A stretch of DNA of 64,000 nucleotides from Mesorhizobium sp. J8 (GTDB lineage: Bacteria > Pseudomonadota > Alphaproteobacteria > Rhizobiales > Rhizobiaceae). Shown here one piece after another: positions 37,367 through 47,900 of the stretch. The notes below the pieces were generated by a model. The model ran no database searches. It was not told the origin of the DNA and saw nothing but the letters and a program-made list of their open reading frames with translations. The translations under genes were made by a program, and so were the position numbers. The stretch spans positions 2,914,001 through 2,978,000 of the forward strand of contig NZ_AP024109.1 of the NCBI RefSeq assembly GCF_016591715.1, read 5' to 3'. Every line of letters starts with the position of its first letter. The first letter of the stretch is position 1.

Positions 37367-38728
37367 ATGACACCAACGGGGATTGGGCTGCGAGCGGCGC
37401 TTGTTGCCGGAACGCTGGCGCTCGCGGCGGCTGCTCCCGCCCGCGCGACCGACGACGGCGCAGTCAAGGATTTCCTGCTCGAGAACGGCATGGAAGTGGT
37501 CGTCATCCCGGATCATCGCGCCCCGATCGTCACGCACATGGTCTGGTACAAGATCGGCAGCGCCGACGAGCCGCCCGGCAAATCCGGCATCGCGCATTTC
37601 TTCGAGCACCTGATGTTCAAGGCCACGACCACCCATGCCGCGGGCGAGTTCGACCGCGCCGTGGCCGAGATCGGCGGCTCCAACAATGCCTTCACCTCCT
37701 ACGACTACACGGCCTTCCACGAAACGGTGCCGCCTTCCGCCCTCGAAGAGATGATGGGCTTCGAGGCCGATCGCATGCGCAACCTCATCCTGACCGACGA
37801 TGTCATCAAGACCGAGCGCGACGTGATCCTGGAGGAGCGCCGCTCGCGCATCGACAGCAATCCGCAGGCGGTGCTCGACGAGGAGGTCGACGCGACGCTC
37901 TGGCAGAACCAGCCATACCGCATTCCGGTGATCGGCTGGATGCAGGAGATGGAACAGCTGAACCGTCCGGACGCGAAAGCCTTCTACGACGCCTATTACC
38001 GGCCGAACAACGCCGTTCTGGTGGTGGCGGGCGACATCGATCCCGACGCGGTGAAGGCGATGGCTGAAAGGACCTACGGCAAGGTCGCCCGCGGCCCGGA
38101 CCTCAGGCCGCGCATCCGCCCCGTGGAGCCCGAGCAGAACACGAAGCGCACGGTGACGCTGACCGACGCGCGCGTCTCGGTGCCGAATTTTTCGACGCAA
38201 TGGGTCGTGCCGTCCTACCATACGGCCAGGCCCGGCGAAGCCGAGGCGCTCGACCTGCTTGCCGAGATCCTCGGCGGCGACAACCGCAGCAGGTTGTACC
38301 AGCAGCTCGTCGTCAAGCAGGGCATCGCTTCCGAGGCCGGCGCCTATTTCCAGGGCACCATGCTCGACGCCACAAACTTCACCGTCTATGGCGCGCCGCG
38401 CGGCGACGCCAGGCTTGCCGATGTCGAAGCGGCGGTCGATGCCGAGATCGCCCGCATCGTCAAGGACGGCGTGAGCGACGACGAGCTGGAGCGGGCCAAG
38501 ACGCGCTATGTGCGCTCCATGATCTTCGCGCGCGACAAGCAGGACGACATGGCCAACATGTATGGCTCCACGCTTGCCACCGGCGGCAATGTCAAGGACG
38601 TCCAGGAATGGCCGGATCGCATCCGCAAGGTGACCGCCGATGAGGTCAAGGCGGTCGCCGCCCGTTATCTTGTGCTCGATCGCTCCACCACCGGCTACCT
38701 CTTGCCGCAGCAGCAGGCGGGGAATTGA
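37367..38728 (+). CDS. M16-family zinc metallopeptidase, catalytic subunit
   Basis: A 453-residue peptidase with an N-terminal signal (residues 1-24). The inverted zinc motif is H77-F-F-E80-H81 ([10 protein letters not shown]), with the downstream glutamate in [11 protein letters not shown]. The C-terminal half is the second M16 repeat. Start 37367 follows CGGAG. It should act in the periplasm with the next gene's product as a heterodimer of one active and one inactive subunit. Its stop overlaps the next start (ATGA). Confidence 0.93.
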   Translation: MTPTGIGLRAALVAGTLALAAAAPARATDDGAVKDFLLENGMEVVVIPDHRAPIVTHMVWYKIGSADEPPGKSGIAHFFEHLMFKATTTHAAGEFDRAVAEIGGSNNAFTSYDYTAFHETVPPSALEEMMGFEADRMRNLILTDDVIKTERDVILEERRSRIDSNPQAVLDEEVDATLWQNQPYRIPVIGWMQEMEQLNRPDAKAFYDAYYRPNNAVLVVAGDIDPDAVKAMAERTYGKVARGPDLRPRIRPVEPEQNTKRTVTLTDARVSVPNFSTQWVVPSYHTARPGEAEALDLLAEILGGDNRSRLYQQLVVKQGIASEAGAYFQGTMLDATNFTVYGAPRGDARLADVEAAVDAEIARIVKDGVSDDELERAKTRYVRSMIFARDKQDDMANMYGSTLATGGNVKDVQEWPDRIRKVTADEVKAVAARYLVLDRSTTGYLLPQQQAGN

Positions 38729-40125
38729 TGATGAGCATGGTTCTTAGCCTCACGAGCACCTTTCCTTCTTCCACAAGGGGGGAAGGAGGGCGCATTTATC
38801 GCGCCTGCGTCACCCTTTGCTTCGCCCTGTTCTTCCTTTTGCTGCCGGCGCTTGCGCATGCCGAGATGAACATCCAGGAGGTGAAGTCGAAGAAGGGCGT
38901 CACCGCCTGGCTGGTGGAAGACCATTCGATCCCGCTGATTGCGATCCGTTTCGTCTTCGACGGCGGCACGGCGCAGGATCCTGCCGGCAAGGAAGGCCTG
39001 GTCAACCTGATGACCGGACTGTTCGACGAGGGGGCCGGCGACCTCGACAGCGAAGCCTTCCAACTGAAGCTCGACGATGCCGGCGCCGAGATGAGTTTCC
39101 AGGCGGCGCGCGATGGCACCTATGGCTCGATGCGCATGCTGTCGGACCAGAAGGACGAGGCTTTTGGCCTGCTGAAGCTGGCGGTCAACAGCCCGCGCTT
39201 CGACCAGGCGCCGATCGACCGCATCCGCGCCCAGATACTCTCCGGCATCCTCGCCAATGAGCGGGACCCCAACACGATCGGCCAGCAGCGCTGGCTGCGC
39301 GCGATCTATGGCCAGCATCCCTACGCGCGGCCGGACGAGGGCAACAAGGACAGCCTCGCCACCATCACCGCCGACGACCTCAGGGCCTTCCACAAGGCGA
39401 ATTTCGCCCGGGGCGGCCTGCATGTGACGGTGGTGGGCGATATCGACGCTGCCACGTTGAGCAGCAAGCTTGACGAGGTGTTCGGCGACCTGCCTGACAG
39501 GCAGACGTTGGCGCCGGTTGCCGACATCAAGCCCAGGCTCGGCCAGCAGCTCGAAGTGAATTACGACTTGCCGCAGACCTCCCTGCAGCTTGCCTGGCCG
39601 GGCGTGAAGCGCAGCGATCCCGATTTCTACGCCGCCGTGCTGATGAACGAGATTCTCGGCGGCTCGACATTCACATCGCGGCTTTACGAGCAGGTGCGCG
39701 AGAAGCGCGGCCTTGCCTATAGCGTCAGCTCCGATCTCGTCGATCACGAGCATTCCAACGCGCTGCTGGTGACGACGGCGACGCGTTCCGACCGCGCGGC
39801 CCAAACGCTTGTCATCGTACGCCAGGTGGTGAAGGACATGGCCGAAAACGGCCCCACCGAGGAGGAGCTCGCGGCGACCAAGAAATACATGATCGGCGCC
39901 TACGCCATCAACAATCTGGATTCCTCAAGCTCCATCGCTGCGACCCTGGTGGAGCTGCAGCTCGATCATCTCGGCACCGATTACATCAAGCGGCGCGCGG
40001 CTCTCATCAACGCGGTGACGCTGGCCGACGTCAAGGCGGTGGCAAGGAAGCTTCTGTCGGCCGACCCCGCCGTTATGGTCATCGGCCCGCCGCTGGTGCA
40101 GGTGGCCGGAGGCGGCAAGGGATGA
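38725..40125 (+). CDS. M16-family peptidase-like partner without the zinc motif
   Basis: A 466-residue M16 protein. At the position of H-x-x-E-H it has [11 protein letters not shown], so zinc binding and catalysis are lost. LNEILGG-type and [16 protein letters not shown] blocks are conserved and support pairing with the catalytic subunit. A signal peptide ([16 protein letters not shown]) follows an unusual 26-residue leader that translates a rhizobial palindrome (38764-38789). The only starts that keep the signal lie before that repeat. Both ends overlap neighbouring genes by 4 bp. Confidence 0.9.
   Translation: MMMSMVLSLTSTFPSSTRGEGGRIYRACVTLCFALFFLLLPALAHAEMNIQEVKSKKGVTAWLVEDHSIPLIAIRFVFDGGTAQDPAGKEGLVNLMTGLFDEGAGDLDSEAFQLKLDDAGAEMSFQAARDGTYGSMRMLSDQKDEAFGLLKLAVNSPRFDQAPIDRIRAQILSGILANERDPNTIGQQRWLRAIYGQHPYARPDEGNKDSLATITADDLRAFHKANFARGGLHVTVVGDIDAATLSSKLDEVFGDLPDRQTLAPVADIKPRLGQQLEVNYDLPQTSLQLAWPGVKRSDPDFYAAVLMNEILGGSTFTSRLYEQVREKRGLAYSVSSDLVDHEHSNALLVTTATRSDRAAQTLVIVRQVVKDMAENGPTEEELAATKKYMIGAYAINNLDSSSSIAATLVELQLDHLGTDYIKRRAALINAVTLADVKAVARKLLSADPAVMVIGPPLVQVAGGGKG
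38764..38789. repeat. Rhizobial palindrome arm inside the M16 partner gene
   Basis: CCTTCTTCC (38764-38772), an 8-nt loop and GGAAGGAGG (38781-38789) make a 9-bp stem with one G-U pair. It is very close to the arm at 54982-55008 (CCTTCTCCCACAAGGGGAGA). In frame it encodes residues around PSSTRGEGG ahead of the signal peptide. Confidence 0.6.
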
Positions 40126-40979
40126 GTCCGACCTTCGGGGTGGCCTTCGGAGGCGGCGGCGCGCGCGGCCTTGCGCATATCCATATCATCGAGGCACTCG
40201 ATGAGCTTGGCATCACGCCGGCAGCGATTGCCGGCTCGTCGATCGGAGCCATCATGGGCGCCGGCATGGCCTCGGGCATGACGGGCGCCGAGATCCACGA
40301 TTATGCCCGCTCGATCCTCGGCAGCCGGGCCGAGGTGGCGGCGCGCATGTGGCGCTCGCGGCCGGGTACGATCGCCGAGGCCATGCAGGGCGGCATCCGT
40401 GTCAGCCAGTTCAACGTCGAGCGCATACTGAAGGCTTTCCTGCCGGAGGCGATCCCGCAGACATTCGAGGCGCTGAAGATCCCGCTCAAGGTGACGGCGA
40501 CCGATTATTTCGGCCACAGCCTTGCGGTGTTCACCGAAGGCGACCTGCATTCGGCGCTTGCCGCTTCGGCGGCCATCCCGGCGGTCTTCCGTCCGGTCAC
40601 GCGCGAGGGCCGCGTGCTGATCGATGGCGGCATCTACAATCCCGTGCCTTTCGACCTCATCGAGAAGGACGCCGACATCATCATCGCCGTCGATGTCGTC
40701 GGCGCCCCGAGCGAGGCCGAGCGCAGGCATCCGACCACTGTCGACCTGATGTATGGCGCCACCCAATTGATGATGCAGTCGATCATCGCCAACAAGCTCA
40801 GGCAGCACCCGCCGGACATTCTGATCCGGCCGAATGTCTCGAAATACCGCGTGCTCGAGTTCCTCAAGATCGAGACGCTGATGGCCGAGACGGTCGAGAT
40901 CAAGGACGAATTGAAGCGCGCCGTCGAGAAGGCCGTGGAAGCGCGTGGCGGCAGGCAGGGCAAGAAGAAGGTGGTCTGA
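40122..40979 (+). CDS. Patatin-like phospholipase family protein
   Basis: A 285-residue RssA-type patatin protein. FGGGGARGLAHI forms the oxyanion loop, Ser40 is the nucleophile in GSSIG, and Asp168 in DGGIYNP completes the Ser-Asp dyad. It should hydrolyse acyl esters of lipids in the cytoplasm or at the inner membrane. There is no signal peptide. The start overlaps the stop of the M16 partner (ATGA), which suggests a single three-gene unit. The physiological substrate is unknown. Confidence 0.9.
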   Translation: MSPTFGVAFGGGGARGLAHIHIIEALDELGITPAAIAGSSIGAIMGAGMASGMTGAEIHDYARSILGSRAEVAARMWRSRPGTIAEAMQGGIRVSQFNVERILKAFLPEAIPQTFEALKIPLKVTATDYFGHSLAVFTEGDLHSALAASAAIPAVFRPVTREGRVLIDGGIYNPVPFDLIEKDADIIIAVDVVGAPSEAERRHPTTVDLMYGATQLMMQSIIANKLRQHPPDILIRPNVSKYRVLEFLKIETLMAETVEIKDELKRAVEKAVEARGGRQGKKKVV

Positions 40980-41454
40980 GAGCCTCTTCCGACCGCATCC
41001 CACAGGCGCACGCGATGGCGACCGAGGTCCGACAACCGAAGTCTGATAGGTCGGGGCATAGGTCTTCAGTTGAGCTGGACTTAAGAATAACGCGAAGTAT
41101 TCTTTATGCCGAATAACCGTATTTTATGCATAGATTTGAGGCATGTCACAAACTCTTCATCGAGTTGCCCGTTGACGCACGCTCCGGTAGAGTTAATAAT
41201 CTCCTAATATAAGGTAGCGTAAACAATCTCCTGACCGGCAACAACGAGTTACGGCGCTACTGGGGTAGGAATCGCATTGCGGCATCTTCGCCGCCGTCGC
41301 CGTCATCATTGAAGAATAGGCCGTCGAGAGCCGCCACTCGCCGGCCGAAGCAGTTGATGCGGCTTGCTCGACGCTATGCAAATCCTGCCTTTACGGAGTA
41401 GGCGCTGATCTCAGCACCTTTGGCATAGGTAGCCGGCCGTCTGGTACGGCCACT
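40980..41454. other. 475-bp gap upstream of the type I secretion genes
   Basis: No convincing gene. The stretch 41080-41240 is markedly more AT-rich than its surroundings, as expected for a promoter region. It has an inverted repeat AAGAATA/TATTCTT (41083-41104). I cannot place a promoter with confidence. Confidence 0.5.
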
Positions 41455-43581
41455 ATGCCGACGGCGGCACTGACGCGCCAGAGATGTGAAAGGCGTGTCG
41501 TGGCTGTGGGGTTCAGTAACGCGTCGCCCAGGTCGATGGGCACAACCTTTGGTTCGGCGCAGGCGAAGGTGAGGCTCGTCGGCCTGATCCTCGTCGCTTG
41601 CGTTGCCATGTTTTTTCTCTTCGGTTCCGGCCGGCATGCATCGATAGGCGCGATGCTTGTTGCCGCGGCGATGGCTGGCTTCGGTTGCCTGGCAATGTTC
41701 CGCGCCCGCGGCGACATGGCGCAAGACGTTGCGAAAAGTGTCGTCGACGCCGCGCCGGCTGGTACCGCGACACGCGGCAAACCGTCGAACAGAGCGACCG
41801 GCCGTCGGCCGGCCGGCTCCGCTCGTTCGGAGCTCGCCGCCGCACTCGCCAGCTGCCGGTCAGCCTTCGTCGCGGTCGGCCTGTTCAGCGGCATGCTCAA
41901 CGTGCTGATGCTGGCGGGCTCGCTCTACATGCTCGAGGTCTATGACCGGGTGCTGCCGAGCCGCAGCCTGCCGACGCTCGTCGGCATTTCGATACTGCTC
42001 GTCATCCTCTATTGCGGGCAGGGCTTTCTCGATTTCGTGCGCGCGCGGGTTCTGGTGCGGATCGGCGGCGCCCTCGACGAGGCGCTCGGTCGGCGCGTCT
42101 ATACCTCGATGCTGAGATTGCCGCTCAAGGCTGGGCGAGAGGGCGACGGCCTGCAGCCGATGCGCGATCTCGACAGCGTGCGCGGCTTCCTGTCCGGCAT
42201 AGGCCCGACGGCGCTGTTCGACCTGCCATGGATGCCGGTCTATCTGGTCATCATCTTCATGTTCCACTGGGTTCTCGGCGTGACGGCGCTGTTCGGAGCG
42301 TTCGTTCTGGTCGTGCTGACCCTGCTTGCCGAGCGGTTGACGCGAAAACCGGTGTCGTCCGCGACCCTCAGCGGGAGCCGGCGTAGCGGGCTGATCACGG
42401 CCGGCAGCCGCAATGCGGAAGTCGTTGCCGCCATGGGCATGACCGGCGGGCTTGCCGAACGCTGGAACGATGCCAACCTCGAATACATCGCCGACCAGCG
42501 CAAGGTGAGCGACGTTGCCGGCAGCTTCGGCGCGGTATCGAAAGTGCTGCGCATGCTGCTGCAGTCGTCCATGCTCGGCATCGGGGCATGGCTGGTTATT
42601 GAGGAGCAGGCGACCGCGGGCGTCATCATCGCGGCTTCCATCCTCAGCGGCCGGGCGCTGGCGCCGGTCGATCTCGCGATCGCCAATTGGAAGGGCTTCG
42701 TCGGCGCGCGCCAGGGCTGGCAGCGGTTGAGCCGGGTGCTAGCGGCCATGCCCGCCGAAGCCGAACCGATGCTGCTGCCGACGCCAACCGCCAATGTCAT
42801 GGTGCACGGTGCCGCCATCGTGGCTCCGGGGACCCAGCGGCTGCTGGTCCAGGATGCCAGCTTCGCCATGGAAGCCGGCCATGGGCTCGGCATCATCGGC
42901 CCGAGCGGCTCGGGAAAGTCCACGCTGGTCAGGGCTCTCGTCGGGGCCTGGCAGCCCGTCAGCGGCCGCGTCAAGCTTGACGGCGCCGATCTCGACCAGT
43001 GGTCGTCACAAGAGCGCGGCCGCCATATCGGCTACCTGCCGCAGGACGTGGAGCTGTTTGCCGGCACCGTGGCCGAAAATATCTCGCGCTTCGAACCGGA
43101 TGCCGACGCTGACGCGATCATCGCCGCGGCCAAGGCGGCCGGCGCGCATGAACTGATCGTGGGGTTCCGTCAGGGCTACGAGACCGAGATCGGCGAGCAT
43201 GGCGAGGCGCTTTCGGCCGGCCAGCGCCAGCGCATCGCGCTCGCCCGCGCGCTCTATCGCGATCCGTTCCTCGTGGTGCTCGACGAGCCGAATTCCAACC
43301 TCGACATGGACGGCGAGCAGGCTTTGATCCGGGCCATGCTCGGCGTTCGTGAGCGCGGCGGCATTGTCGTCATCGTCGCCCATCGTCCGAACGTGCTGAC
43401 CGCCGTCGATTTCGTCCTGGCGATGAACCAGGGGCGCATCCATGACTTCGGGCCGAAGGACGAAGTTTTCGCCAAGATGTTCCCGACGCTGCGGCCCGTA
43501 ACGGCAGCCGGTCCTGCGCTGAGGGTGGCTGCGGAAGGCGGTACCCCGGCAGTCGCCAACGGAACCGAAGGAGGGAACTGA
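41455..43581 (+). CDS. Type I secretion ABC transporter (PrtD-like permease/ATPase)
   Basis: A 708-residue exporter. An extra N-terminal section has two membrane segments (about 39-57 and 63-82) not found in short PrtD proteins. The transmembrane domain starts near residue 124. The ATPase has Walker A GPSGSGKST (482-490), signature LSAGQRQRIALARAL (about 586) and Walker B FLVVLDEP. It should energise export of the large protein encoded 1.4 kb downstream, through a TolC-type channel encoded elsewhere. The start at 41455 is weakly supported; ATG 41536 would remove part of the extension. Confidence 0.9.
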   Translation: MPTAALTRQRCERRVVAVGFSNASPRSMGTTFGSAQAKVRLVGLILVACVAMFFLFGSGRHASIGAMLVAAAMAGFGCLAMFRARGDMAQDVAKSVVDAAPAGTATRGKPSNRATGRRPAGSARSELAAALASCRSAFVAVGLFSGMLNVLMLAGSLYMLEVYDRVLPSRSLPTLVGISILLVILYCGQGFLDFVRARVLVRIGGALDEALGRRVYTSMLRLPLKAGREGDGLQPMRDLDSVRGFLSGIGPTALFDLPWMPVYLVIIFMFHWVLGVTALFGAFVLVVLTLLAERLTRKPVSSATLSGSRRSGLITAGSRNAEVVAAMGMTGGLAERWNDANLEYIADQRKVSDVAGSFGAVSKVLRMLLQSSMLGIGAWLVIEEQATAGVIIAASILSGRALAPVDLAIANWKGFVGARQGWQRLSRVLAAMPAEAEPMLLPTPTANVMVHGAAIVAPGTQRLLVQDASFAMEAGHGLGIIGPSGSGKSTLVRALVGAWQPVSGRVKLDGADLDQWSSQERGRHIGYLPQDVELFAGTVAENISRFEPDADADAIIAAAKAAGAHELIVGFRQGYETEIGEHGEALSAGQRQRIALARALYRDPFLVVLDEPNSNLDMDGEQALIRAMLGVRERGGIVVIVAHRPNVLTAVDFVLAMNQGRIHDFGPKDEVFAKMFPTLRPVTAAGPALRVAAEGGTPAVANGTEGGN

Positions 43582-43582
43582 C

Positions 43583-44884
43583 ATGGTTGCGTCGGGCGCC
43601 TCGCATGCGTCGATCCGTTTCTACACACGGCTTGGTCTCGGAGCCGTGCTCCTGCTTGCCGGCGGCGTCGGCGGCTGGGCTTCGGTCACAGAGATCGCCG
43701 GCGCGGTCATCGCCCCCGGCACGCTCGTCGTCGATTCCCACGTCAAGAACGTGCAGCACGCCACCGGCGGCGTCATTGCCGAGATCGATGCCCGTGACGG
43801 CGACAAGGTGAAAGCCGGCGACCTTCTGCTGCGCCTCGACCGCACCGTGCCGGCCGCCAATCTCGCGGTGGTGAGCAAGGCGCTCGACCAGCTCACGGCG
43901 CGCAAGGCCCGTCTCGATTCGGAACGCCGCGGCAGCGACGCCATCATCTTCCCGAACGAGCTTTTGGACCGCATCGCCGATCCCGACGTCGCCGAGGCAG
44001 TGGCCGGCGAAAAGCAGCACTTCGAGACCCGGCGCACCTCCCGCGCCGGCCAGAAGAGCCAGCTTGGGGAGCGCATCGCCCAGCTCGAGAAGGAGATAGC
44101 CGGCGACGCAGCTCAGGCCGATGCCAAGAGCAAGGAGATCGAGCTGGAGCAGAAGGAGCTCGCTTCGGTGCGCGCGCTCTGGGCCAAGAAGCTCATTTCC
44201 ATCGACCGCCTGACGCAGACCGAGCGCGAGGCCACGCGCCTCGACGGCGAACGCGGCCAGCTTATTGCCGCGCAGGCCCAGGCCCAAGGGAAGATCGCGG
44301 AAATCAAGCTGCAGATCATCCAGATCGACCTCGACCTCAGCACCGAAGTGAACAAGGACCTGCGCGACATAGACGGCCAGATGAGCGAGCTCTTGGAACG
44401 CAAGGTCGCTGCGGAGGACCAACTGAAGCGGGTCGACATCCGCGCGCCGCAGGACGGTGTCGTGCAGCAGTCGATCGCCTATACGGTCGGCGGTGTGGTG
44501 AAACCGGGCGAGACGATCATGCAGGTCGTGCCCGACAATGACAGCCTTGCCGTGGAAGCCAGGATCGCGCCCAGCGACATCGACAAGTTGTGGGTCGGCC
44601 AGTCGGCCTCGCTGCGCTTTTCGGCATTCAACACGCGCACCACGCCGCAGATCGATGGTGTGGTCGAGCGGACCTCGCCCGACATCGCCACCGACCAGCG
44701 CACCGGCGCCAGCTACTACACCGTGCGCATCAGGACGACCGCCGCCCAGGTCGCCCGCCTCGGCGAGGTCAAGCTGGTGCCCGGCATGCCAGTGGAATCC
44801 TTCATCAAGACCGAGGACCGTTCGGTGATTTCCTACCTGGTGAAGCCATTGCAGGACCAGATCACCCGAGCCTTCAGACAGTAA
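43583..44884 (+). CDS. HlyD-type periplasmic adaptor of type I secretion
   Basis: A 433-residue membrane-fusion protein. One anchor (about residues 14-35, AVLLLAGGVGGWASVTEI) is followed by VKNVQHATGGVIAEIDARDG, a long coiled coil (residues 90-270) and the lipoyl return with DIRAPQDGVVQQSIAYTVGG. The end, VSYLVKPL-like with DQITRAFRQ, matches PrtE proteins. It connects the exporter to the outer membrane. It lies one base after the ABC gene stop, with GGAGGG as ribosome binding site. Confidence 0.93.
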   Translation: MVASGASHASIRFYTRLGLGAVLLLAGGVGGWASVTEIAGAVIAPGTLVVDSHVKNVQHATGGVIAEIDARDGDKVKAGDLLLRLDRTVPAANLAVVSKALDQLTARKARLDSERRGSDAIIFPNELLDRIADPDVAEAVAGEKQHFETRRTSRAGQKSQLGERIAQLEKEIAGDAAQADAKSKEIELEQKELASVRALWAKKLISIDRLTQTEREATRLDGERGQLIAAQAQAQGKIAEIKLQIIQIDLDLSTEVNKDLRDIDGQMSELLERKVAAEDQLKRVDIRAPQDGVVQQSIAYTVGGVVKPGETIMQVVPDNDSLAVEARIAPSDIDKLWVGQSASLRFSAFNTRTTPQIDGVVERTSPDIATDQRTGASYYTVRIRTTAAQVARLGEVKLVPGMPVESFIKTEDRSVISYLVKPLQDQITRAFRQ

Positions 44885-44965
44885 GCCCCGCCTGGAGCGG
44901 GAAAATGAAAGCAGAAACGACGAACCGCACCCAACGGTGCAGCATCCAAGTTAAGGGGAAATGTC

Positions 44966-47900
44966 ATGACCTCTAGCGATATCACCGACAATCTGACGAC
45001 CGATCCGCTTGCGACGACCGACACCACCTCGACCGGAAGCACCGATCCTGTTCCGCCTGCAATCTCGCTCGATCAGGCGGATGCGGATTATGTGCCCGGC
45101 GAGACGGTGGGGATCACGACCAATGTTCCGGACGGAGGCACGTTCACGTTCCAGGTCGCCCATCTCAGCGCTGGCGCTGATGGCGTCCTCGGCACCGCAG
45201 ACGATGTGCTCAGCTACGACCTCACCGGCACCGGCACGCCGTGGACCGTCACCGATGGCGGCTCGGGCGATCTCGACGGCGTCGTCAACGGATCGATCCA
45301 GACGTCGTGGTACGTCAATGCCGATGCGGCGGGCCAGGCATTCGTGCTCACGGCGACGGATCAAGCAAGCGGCCAGATCGCGACGGCGAACTTCACCGAT
45401 GCGCCGCTGGTGAATGCGCCCACTTACGATCTGACATACAAGAACACGGTGACAATCAACAACGCCATCTTTTCGTCCTCGGATGTCGTGACTGGAGCGG
45501 GAACGGGTCTGCTCGATCCCTTTGTTCGAATTCAAGCCACGGGTTCGGAGCAGGGGTATAATACCGACTCGAATGCAACTAAAGAGCCAACCTCTCAATA
45601 TAATTTTATTCTTGATAATACCGCGAAGGGTGGAAGTAATTATGTTCATTCATTGAATATCGCCGACATTCCAATTCAATTTATAAATGGTGTTGGATAC
45701 TATCGGTTTGACCTTGATATCAACGAATCAAACACCGCCAGCGTCCAAAATCTCTCCCTAGACGCGCTGCAGATTTGGCAGGCAACCGCCGGTGATCTGC
45801 ACAACTACGTATCCGGCGCGCACCCAGACCAGGGTACCGGCGTCCTTCCGAACGCCACGCAGGTCTATAATCTGGATGACGGCGGCGACAAATTCATCGG
45901 GTTGAACGGCGAACTCCAACCGGGCAGCGGCAACACCACCGATATGTCGTTCCTGGTTCCCGTCAGCAACTTCGACCCAAACAAGCCCTACATATATCTA
46001 TATTCGGCGTTCGGCTATCAGCTCGGCACTTATCAAGGTCCTACCGAATCGACGCCGAGCACCTGGACGTCTGAGTCCGGCTTCGAGGAGTGGAATCGCC
46101 AGATCGGTCAGGTGATCGACGGTCACAAGTTCGACGACTTGAATGCCGACCACATCTGGGAGGCCGGGGAGCCGGCTCTCGCCGGCTGGACGATCTATCT
46201 CGACGCCAACAACAACAACCAGCTGGATCCGGGAGAGCCGTTCGCGGTCACCGATGCCAATGGATATTACAAATTCACGGTCACGCCCGGCACCTACACG
46301 ATCCGTGAGGTGCCGCAGGATGGATGGTCGCAGGATGCGCCGAATAACGCGCAGGGCGAGTTCACCGTCACCGTGGCGGCCGGCCAGGATAGCCACAACA
46401 ACGACTTCGGGAATTTCCAGCTAGGCTCGATCTCGGGGCACAAATATGTGGACGCCGACGGCAAGCTGTCGACGCCAGGTGACGAAACTCCGGTAAGCGG
46501 CTGGACGATCTCGCTCTACAATGACGCCAACCACAACAACACCGCCGACGCTGGCGAGCTGGTGGCGACGACGACCACCGACGGCAATGGCGTCTACCAG
46601 TTTAAAAATCTGTTGCCCGGCGACTACCTCATCCAGGAAGAGGATCGGACCGGCTGGACGCATCTGACCTCGGCGACGATCAACCAGAACAGCCTCACCT
46701 CCGGTCAGAACCTGACCAACCAGGACTTCGTCAACGTGCAACTGGGCTCGATCTCGGGCCACAAATATGTCGATGCCGACGGCAATCTGCTGACGACCGG
46801 TGACGAAAGCCCGGTGAGCGGTTGGACGATCTCGCTCTACAATGACGCCAACCACAACAACACCGCCGACGCTGGCGAGCTGGTGGCGACGACGACCACC
46901 GACGGCAATGGCGTCTACCAGTTTAAAAATCTGTTGCCCGGCGACTACCTCATCCAGGAAGAGGATCGGACCGGCTGGACGCATCTGACCTCGGCGACGA
47001 TCAACCAGAACAGCCTCACCTCCGGCCAGAACCTGACCAACCAGGACTTCGTCAACGTGCAACTGGGCTCGATCTCGGGCCACAAATATGTCGATGCCGA
47101 CGGCAACCTCGCGACGACCGGCGACGAAACTGCGGTGAGCGGTTGGACGATCTCGCTCTACAATGACGCCAACCACAACAACACCGCCGACGCTGGCGAG
47201 CTGGTGGCGACGACGACCACCGACGGCAATGGCGTCTACCAGTTTAAAAATCTGTTGCCCGGCGACTACCTCATCCAGGAAGAGGATCGGACCGGCTGGA
47301 CGCATCTGACCTCGGCGACGATCAACCAGAACAGCCTCACCTCCGGTCAGAACCTGACCAACCAGGACTTCGTCAACGTGCAACTGGGCTCGATCTCGGG
47401 CCACAAATATGTCGACGCCGACGGCAACCTCGCGACGACCGGCGACGAAACTGCGGTAAGCGGTTGGACGATCTCGCTCTACAATGACGCCAACCACAAC
47501 AACACCGCCGACGCTGGCGAGCTGGTGGCGACGACGACCACCGACGGCAATGGCGTCTACCAGTTTAAAAATCTGTTGCCCGGCGACTACCTCATCCAGG
47601 AAGAGGATCGGACCGGCTGGACGCATCTGACCTCGGCGACGATCAACCAGAACAGCCTCACCTCCGGCCAGAACCTGACCAACCAGGACTTCGTCAACGT
47701 GCAACTGGGCTCGATCTCGGGCCACAAATATGTCGACGCCGACGGCAACCTCGCGACGACCGGCGACGAAACTGCGGTGAGCGGTTGGACGATCTCGCTC
47801 TACAATGACGCCAACCACAACAACACCGCCGACGCTGGCGAGCTGGTGGCGACGACGACCACCGACGGCAATGGCGTCTACCAGTTTAAAAATCTGTTGC

